Notes under the pieces: generated by a model
The model's database searches: none
What the model was told of the DNA's origin: nothing
Seen by the model: only the letters and a program-made list of their open reading frames with translations
Made by a program: the position numbers and the translations under genes
Source of the DNA: Rapana venosa
Taxonomy: Eukaryota > Mollusca > Gastropoda > Neogastropoda > Muricidae
Direction of reading: 5' to 3'
NCBI GenBank assembly: GCA_028751875.1
Contig: CM054155.1
Coordinates: 54,228,171 to 54,292,170 of the forward strand
Length of the DNA: 64,000 bases
Shown here: in pieces, positions 57,685 through 64,000 of the stretch
Position numbering within the stretch: position 1 is the stretch's first letter
How the letters are laid out: every line of letters starts with the position of its first letter

Positions 57685-59220
57685 ATTTTTACGCACGCAT
57701 ATAAGCAGCAGTACCACGCATTACGTGTGTGGGGAAACACCCCCACGCACCCCACACCTCCCCAATAATAAATTTAAATTTTTTTTAAGAAGTTGATAAA
57801 ACCAGATTATTTAACACCCACGCCCCCCCCCCCCCCCCCCCCCCCCCACACACACACAAAATTTTATTATTGTACACTCGTACAATGAAATCGGGCAGTA
57901 ATTCAGGGAATGTAAAACTAGGGTCAACATCTTGTAAATTAGAATTCGAAGCTTACGGGCACAAAGAATTTCTTTTTTTTTTAGTTTTGTGGGGGGAAAT
58001 GAAAACGGCGCCCAAAGGCAAATTTGAAATTTGGGGAAAAAAAAGCATAGGGGGGTCAGAAAAGGGTGTGGTTTGGTAAAAATGTGATTGCAGAACGAAT
58101 GAGATCTCTTTGTTCTTTTCCCCAATTATTTTTGAAAGATTCTTACTGTTGCAGGCCACTTTTTTTTTAACAAGGTTTTGTAAAAAACAAATAAAAGCAA
58201 AACTTAGAAATCTTATGTAAGTTGTAAAACAAGGAAAAGGTTTCCCTTTTTGTCTAAAAAATGAGTTCATTTTCCCTCAGAAAAATACAGCGTTGTTGCC
58301 CCTTTTTGACATAGCGTCAGTTTTAAGCCCCATTTTTAATTGTGGTCAAAAACATTTCCCCAGTATTTAGTTCAAAACGTTTTCAACCTCTGATTATGGA
58401 ATTTTATTCTTGGAGTATCCCCTGATCTTCTAAAGTCGATAGACAGGTCTTTATTTTAGAAAATTTGCTCCAGATAGGCCTCGTCACCAGTGTCGAATCG
58501 TTGAGGGTGGCCCGTTCTAAGACTGATCCGGGGTTAAGAGGGATAACAGGCACTATCGTTGCGACTTTACCGAAGGAATTTCCTAGTGCTTTGAAATCTC
58601 TATTTAGATGTACGAAGTGGTGAGAGGACGCAACCCTGCGGAGAACCGTGAGGAAAATCAAACCGAAGAAGATATTTTTTTGGAAAAAACACGGTGGTCT
58701 TTTGGTTTAAAAATTCAATCACCCAAACGAACAAGTTGATTGGTAGGCCTCGCCAACAGTGTACGAAATCGGTGGTTTTTTAAGTTTAAATTTATATGGG
58801 GGGTTTCTGAGGATTTGCGTTTTTGTGCAATTTTGCGTGTTTAAACACTTTTGTTTGGTTATTATTTTTTTGTAAGAACAATTCTTTTTTTTTGGAGAAA
58901 GTTTTTAAAGTATTTTAACTTAACTGTATTTTAAATAAACAACTAAGGAATAGAATCAGTCGTTGTATAGGTTTGGAATGTAGATGATTCCCTTTGGTTA
59001 CGGGTTGAGTTTTTGGGTGAAAAATTTTTAACCCGGAGGTCGAAAGGGGAAAAAACCCTAGTGCCTTAGCGCTAGCCCAAAAGGGTGTATGTAGGGGCAA
59101 GTATTGCCCGTTCAGGTTCCTGTGGGTGTCCAGCGGTGGAGTCGTACCCGGAGGGGTGCAGCCCCGGGGTGCCCTGAGGGTCGTCGACGGTTTGTCCTTT
59201 ACCCTTTTCCTTTTCCCCTG
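57685..59220 (-). mobile_element. CR1/Rex1-like LINE 3' end (copy 2, error-rich)
   Basis: Aligns with 54560-56221 from tttacgcacgcatataagca at the left to cctgagggtcgtcgacggtt at the right. It carries many extended homopolymers (a run of more than 20 C at about 57824-57848, runs of T and G) and dropped bases. The only longer open frame (58404-58661, minus) is a short piece of the same LINE. Confidence 0.7.
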
Positions 59221-60215
59221 GATCCCCCCTTTTCACCATGACCCCCCTTTCCCCCTTTCCCCGTGCCTGTCCACCCCTGACCCCCCTTGGGTCTTCGCCT
59301 GCCCTGAGCTCCCCCCGGGGGCCGTGTAAACCCGAGGTGGCTGTGAGAAAGTGGGGGGGAAAACTTTCCCTCAAGCTGGTTTCAAAAATGTGTAGAAGAG
59401 GGGGGGGGCTTTATAAAATTGGGTTTTTAAGAGTGGGGTTTGGAGATTAAATCGTGTTTGGAAGTGAGATTAAGTTTTGTTGATGTTAATGTTTTGATTT
59501 GGGAAAGTAAAGTCGGAATTTTTCTTCTGAGTTCTGTGTTTTTTGTTGTGGGAAAGTAGATGGGGAACGGATGGGGATTTAGCAAATCCCCTAGGGCGTG
59601 AAAGTTGTGAAATAAAGGGATTTGATAAACTACAGTATCCTGTTTCCTTACGTTTAAACTTTATTGTGTTTTCTTCATCTGCGAACGAGAGGGAAATTAA
59701 ATTCTAGAAGTGTGTCTTTCTTTAAATTCCCCTTTTTAACAAGGGATGTTGCTGTTGCACACTCTGTTTCTAGTTATGCAATTAGGGAAAGGGAAAACTT
59801 CCATTTTCCCCCTGCCACGTGACTGTGCAGGTGGCCAGTTTTTTGCGGATTCAAAACAAGGTAACCACGCCCCATTGCCTTGCCCCTTTGACCATCCCGG
59901 ATAGAACTTTTGGCAGGGAGAAAAAACAAAATAAAAGCGAACTTGATGTTTAGTGGCCTTCCTTATGTAGCCCTGCTAGCAGTATAAGAAAATCAAAATG
60001 GGTAGTAATCAGCATTGCAATAAGTGATATACTCTTCGGGGGGATTTTTGGGAGGACTGAGATGGGTGAGAAAATTTTTCTAAACCGTATGGTTTTTGGA
60101 AACCAAAAAAGATAACGCAAAAATGTGATTGTTGAAGTAAAAGTACGCTAAGGAAACTGCCATGCCCAAAAAGGGGAAAAGTTAAAACAGTTCTGGCGGT
60201 ACCCCCCCCCCCCCC
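59221..60215. other. Homopolymer-rich sequence of doubtful quality
   Basis: Runs of C, G, T and A of 5-9 bases are frequent, in a pattern suggesting indel-prone consensus rather than a real repeat. No gene can be supported here. Confidence 0.6.
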
Positions 60216-60474
60216 CTTCTCTCTCTCTTTTTCCCCCCCCCCCCCCCCTTTCTCCCCTCTCCTCTCTCTCTCTTCTCTCTCCTCTCTTCTCTCTCTCCTT
60301 CTCTCTCTCTCTTCTCTCTCTCTCTCTATCACACTTAAAAATTACGGATCGGACTCCAACGGAAGATCTGTGAAGTAAAGTGGGCAGTTATATGAAGTTT
60401 TCGGAGCTCTCGTCCCCTCCCCCCTGTGAATAGGCCCAAGTCCTAACACATTAAAAATATTTGTCATTGTCATT

Positions 60475-60536
<62 letters not shown>

Positions 60537-60542
60537 CTCTCG

Positions 60543-60575
<33 letters not shown>
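60216..60575. repeat. (CT)n, poly-C and (TA)n tracts
   Basis: CT-rich tract with poly-C at 60216-60330, a CT tract at 60475-60540, then (TA)n at 60543-60568. Confidence 0.9.
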
Positions 60576-60576
<1 letters not shown>

Positions 60577-61135
60577 ATTTTATATATGTATGTATGTATG
60601 TGTGTGTTCTGTGTATGCGTGCGTGTGTGTGTGTGACGCCTGCTGTCATCGTTGAGGTTGGTGATATAGCCGTTGCACTCAAAGTCATTGACATGATCCT
60701 CTTCCCTTTGCTCTGGCTTTGCTGGCCCTGCTGACCTCAGGTATTCTCAGGCCACAGGATTTGGTCATGTTGGCAATGAGAGAAGCTGGGTGGTCTGCAC
60801 TTTTTTCCTTTTTTGGGTATTGCCTTGATAGACAGTTTTTATGAGGTTTGTATCTTGCTTTCTTAGCGCATGCCCTGCATATTAATATTTTAGTTTCCAT
60901 TCATTTATTAAAATCAGAAGTATTTTGTTGCTCCTAGTTCGTTTATATGTTTTCATGAAAATTGTTTCTTTTATCCAACTGACTCTCAGCAGCCTTCTAA
61001 AACACATTTCAGCTGCTTCTATTCCTTTTCCATCCTCTTTTCTTTGTGTTCATGATTCAAAGTCTCTCAGCAGTTTCCTATTCTATGCTGCAACCTTTAT
61101 GAATGTTGCGTAATTGGATCATTCTACATTTAGCC
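60576..61135. other. Unassigned sequence with a short minus-strand frame
   Basis: A minus-strand frame at 60685-60900 (METKILICRACAKKARYKPH...) has a C-x2-C pair and a further Cys, and an overlapping frame reads EEDHVNDFECNGYITNLNDD. Neither is a recognised domain. No splice or promoter evidence. Confidence 0.35.
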
Positions 61136-61139
61136 ATGC

Positions 61140-61840
61140 CTATTCTTGTGAACAGCACGAGCAACGCCACTGCTAAAATGTACATGAACGCCAACAACTG
61201 GAGGAGGTAGACGCTTTTAAATACCTTGGCGCTACACTCACAAAGGACGGGCGATCGACGACAGAAATCAAAGTCAGAATAGCCATGGCAACATCTTCCA
61301 TGACAAAAACTCACCACATATGGAAAAGTAAAGAGATCAGTTTCCCAATCAAACTAAAGCTCTACAAAGCTCTAATTCAGACTATTCTGCTGTAGGGAAG
61401 TGAAACCTGGACATTGACTGCTGAAACAGCAAAGCAAATCCAGTCATTTGAAACAAAATGCCATAGAAAACTGCTGGGCATATCCTGGAGAGAACGAAAG
61501 ACCGATGAATTTGTCAAGAGTCAAATAACACGGCTGGCAGGTCCACAGGAACCCCTTCTCACCATCGTCAAAAAGAAAAAGCTGACATGGTCGGCCACGT
61601 CACCCGCCACAACACTTGCCAAAACAGTACTGCAGGGAACACTCGAAGGTGGCAGAAAGCGGGGAAGACAGAACAAGTCATGGATGGACAACATCAGAGA
61701 ATGGACCAGGATGAATGACTCGGCACTACTGCGCAGAGCTGAGGACCGAGATGGATGGAGGAGGCTTACCACGGCATCGCCTTTCCTGTCTCCCCCACGA
61801 CCGCCAAGGTCACGGGTCTGATGATGATGATGATTCTTGA
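61140..61840 (+). mobile_element. 5'-truncated RTE-like LINE 3' end
   Basis: Plus strand. It shows VDAFKYLGATLTKDGRSTTE (with a stop before it), SMTKTHHIWKSKEISFPIKL, a GSETWTLTAETAKQIQSFET motif interrupted by one stop near 61394, then 135 codons open from 61414: CHRKLLGISWRERKTDEFVK, GGRKRGRQNKSWMDNIREWT and RAEDRDGWRRL. The last two signatures mark the C-terminus of this LINE type. The 3' end tcccccacgacc with ggtcacgggt is followed by a (GAT)n tail at about 61820-61833. Confidence 0.88.
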
Positions 61841-61844
61841 TTTT

Positions 61845-62900
61845 GTCTTTCGTACATAATCCGTCATTTAGTTTGACTGAGCCAAGATGTTTAAAGAGTG
61901 CCGTTCCCAATAGACTTTTGTCAGTTTTTGTTTCTTGCTCTGTTAGTGTTTGGCAGCTGGTTCTGGCAACATGCAGCACTTTTGTTTCTATAGCAATGAG
62001 CTTGAGACAGCTCATCTTCTCATGACATCTACAAAGTGCAATACTGTCTTCAATCTGGTAACGTTATCAGCTAGTAGTGCTGTATCATCATCTTAGGGAA
62101 GATGTATTTTGTGTCTGCTACCTATCTTGGGGCTCCCATTTTCAATATTAGACTCTTTTTTACTTGATTTGTGTATATATTTAAAAGGTGAGGTGTGATG
62201 TTGCATCTTTGTCTAACTCCTTTGGGATGTTGAAAAAACTCGTATTTTTGGTCGACCCATCTGATAGTGCCCTTTTTGTCTTCATAAAGGGAAAAATATT
62301 TGTTTAATTAGGATAATGATGTATTTTGGAAAGCCAATTTTCTACAATATGTCTAAAAGATGCTGATGAATCACGCTGCTAAAGACTTGCTGTAGTCTAT
62401 ATAATTTAGTAAAGGTTCTTCATTCGTCCTTTTCACCTTTTCGCTAATGTTTTGGACTGTAAATAACATATCAATTTTTCCTCTATTTTTCTCTAGCCTG
62501 CCTGACAGTCTGATAGTTCAAACCCTTTTTGTTTAATTCTATATACGATTATGATCAACAACATCTTGCTTGCATGACAGATAACATCTGTTGTTCTATA
62601 TTTAATGCAGTCTTTTACATTTCCATTTTTGTGGAACGTGACAAATTCTTGTGACTTCCAGTCTGCTGGCCACTGACCTGTCCTCCAGATCTGACAGCTT
62701 TAGGTAATTAATGCATGGCTATTAGCCCGCCTTCTCCTGAGTGCTTCAGCAGGTCTCCTGAAATTTTATCAGGGCCTGGTGATTTGTTTGCATTTGAGCT
62801 ATTTGATGGTTGGCTCAACTTCACTAACAAAGGGTCTGGCTCTAAATCAGAGCTGTTTTTGTTGAAGTTATTTCTCATCTATTTATCTTACAGAGAAACC
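61845..62900 (-). mobile_element. Decayed LINE reverse transcriptase
   Basis: Minus-strand traces in order: NKSPGPDKISGDLLKHSGEG near 62790, RTGQWPADWKSQEF near 62680, CIKYRTTDVICHASKMLLII near 62590, a VRQRCNITPHLLNIY-like segment near 62210, DDTALLADN with the catalytic D-D near 62080, and LFKHLGSVKLNDG near 61890. Numerous stops. It abuts the 3' tail of the plus-strand RTE-like element at 61840, so the two elements are tail to tail. Confidence 0.72.
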
Positions 62901-64000
62901 ATGTGTGATGAAGCACTTATTGTTCTCATCCTGCCATTTGTAGAATATCAAAAGAAGTGTTTGAGAAGCCCCCAGCACTACCAAAGTACCAAGAGACATG
63001 GAATGTAGCTAATGTTTTTGAAACACTTGCTTGAGTGGCCAGAAATACTTGATTTGACACTCAATCAGTTAACTTTGAGAAACTGTAATTTGCTGTCCAT
63101 CTTAAAGGGTAAAGAGGCCAAGCTTTACAAGCCCTGAAAGTTCCTGATATTTACCTTTATTCCAATAGATGTATTTTTTTTCGCTGGGAAACAGATGCAT
63201 AAAAAGCCAGATGTCCACACAGAGCCAGAAAAATATCTTGAATTCACTAAAAATGATACACTGTGTGTTTGTTGAAACATCTCCATTGGTATGTAGAGGT
63301 CACAAGGGAGCTCGAAAAGACTCAGGACTGTTGAACAGCTGTATTAAGCATTATTGCCCTATTTCCGGGAAGGTTGTTCTTGGTGAGTGAAAGAGTGTTT
63401 GAAATGGCGAACATAGATATGGAAGCCACAGTACACGTGCTGCCAGTACCAGTGCAGCTGCCAGTCATGGTGCATGCCTTGTGTCAACCATGAAGGTGGC
63501 AGGCTGGAGTAGTCAGAAAACTTTGTGGTAAATATTATAACAAAGCTGTGACTCAAAACTTTGGACAGTCGGTTTTGGACACCTACCTTACAAAACAATG
63601 TTTCATATCTGAACTGGGTTCTGTTGCACACAGTGAATCTTCATTGAACAAAGCTTCATCGATTTGTTGCATACCTACTTTTCATTGGATGAGGTGTGTT
63701 GGGTTTGTCTTTATGTCATCGAAGTCTCTGTATGAGATATAGATGATAACTAATTTTATAATCAAGCTAGGCTTACCCTAGGAATGTGGAGTTTAATTAG
63801 GATTATTTTGCATCTATTGGAGGGGGGAGGAGAAATTGCGCACCCTCCCCAATGATTTGAGATAAACCTAATGAACGTACCTCCCCTTGTGTAAGCCTGG
63901 TGGACACATATGCTAAATACTGACTTGATTAGCAACTGCTCCACTGCTACATCTTTTATAATTTGACTTCCCTCCAATTAGTTAAAAATATTCCTAATTA
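62901..64000. other. Non-coding sequence, nothing recognised
   Basis: Only short open frames without motifs. No exon of the cysteine-rich gene, no RNA gene and no element similarity was seen. Confidence 0.5.

Noticed and set aside
60685..60900. Minus-strand frame with C-x2-C as a zinc-finger exon
   Set aside because: Only three cysteines, no His pair and no splice support; the overlapping frame is equally plausible.

Overview
The window is non-coding-rich animal DNA, most likely from a marine mollusc (lophotrochozoan). The evidence is split genes with phase-1 cysteine-rich exons, very many (CA)n/(TG)n and (GA)n tracts, several non-LTR retrotransposon lineages of the kind common in molluscs, and tRNA- and 5S-derived SINEs. 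Nothing looks bacterial or viral as a whole, and no operons are present. The species call is inference; I cannot test it here.

Host gene. Five small exons on the + strand (2573-2656, 12089-12172, 18682-18807, 27629-27709, 29413-29529) belong to one gene for a cysteine-rich, probably secreted or extracellular protein. All five are flanked by usable AG/GT sites, all are phase 1-1, and all join into one open frame of 164 codons. Two module types alternate. Type A has four cysteines spaced x6-7, x5, x5. Type B has six cysteines spaced x5-8, x5, x4, x1, x11, resembling EB/EGF-like modules. The first and last exons of the gene are not in view. Introns are 1.7-9.4 kb and hold almost all the repeats. 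Every recognised exon is bordered within about 55 bases by a tandem repeat or a retrotransposon end.

Retrotransposons. Minus strand: an RNase H fragment (1-440), a near-complete two-ORF element (4.57-11.43 kb), a CR1/L2-like element (22.96-26.2 kb), a 3' fragment (29.53-30.16 kb), a CR1/Rex1-like 3' end (54.3-56.2 kb, duplicated at 57.7-59.2 kb) and a decayed RT (61.85-62.9 kb). Plus strand: an internally deleted element whose ORF1 carries a 2A-like motif (13.1-16.44 kb), an RTE-like 3' fragment (19.65-20.6 kb), an almost full-length RTE-like element (33.96-37.1 kb), a CR1/L2-like element (40.25-42.9 kb, with related 3' ends at 48.1-49.2 and 50.8-51.9 kb), a decayed element (46.3-48.1 kb) and an RTE-like 3' end (61.14-61.84 kb).

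SINEs. One family has a tRNA-like head and the 3' tail of the CR1/L2-like LINE seen here. A second family has a tRNA A-box joined to a 5S rRNA-like promoter and shares its 3' end with the RTE-like LINE. A third type has the same central body as the first but another tail. The window therefore shows both parasites and their likely LINE partners.

Quality. A 500-base N gap lies at 21797-22296. From about 48 to 60 kb the sequence is two adjacent direct duplications full of one- and two-base indels and long homopolymers, with a 1.46-kb block almost devoid of G between the copies of the second. I suspect unpolished or falsely duplicated assembly there.
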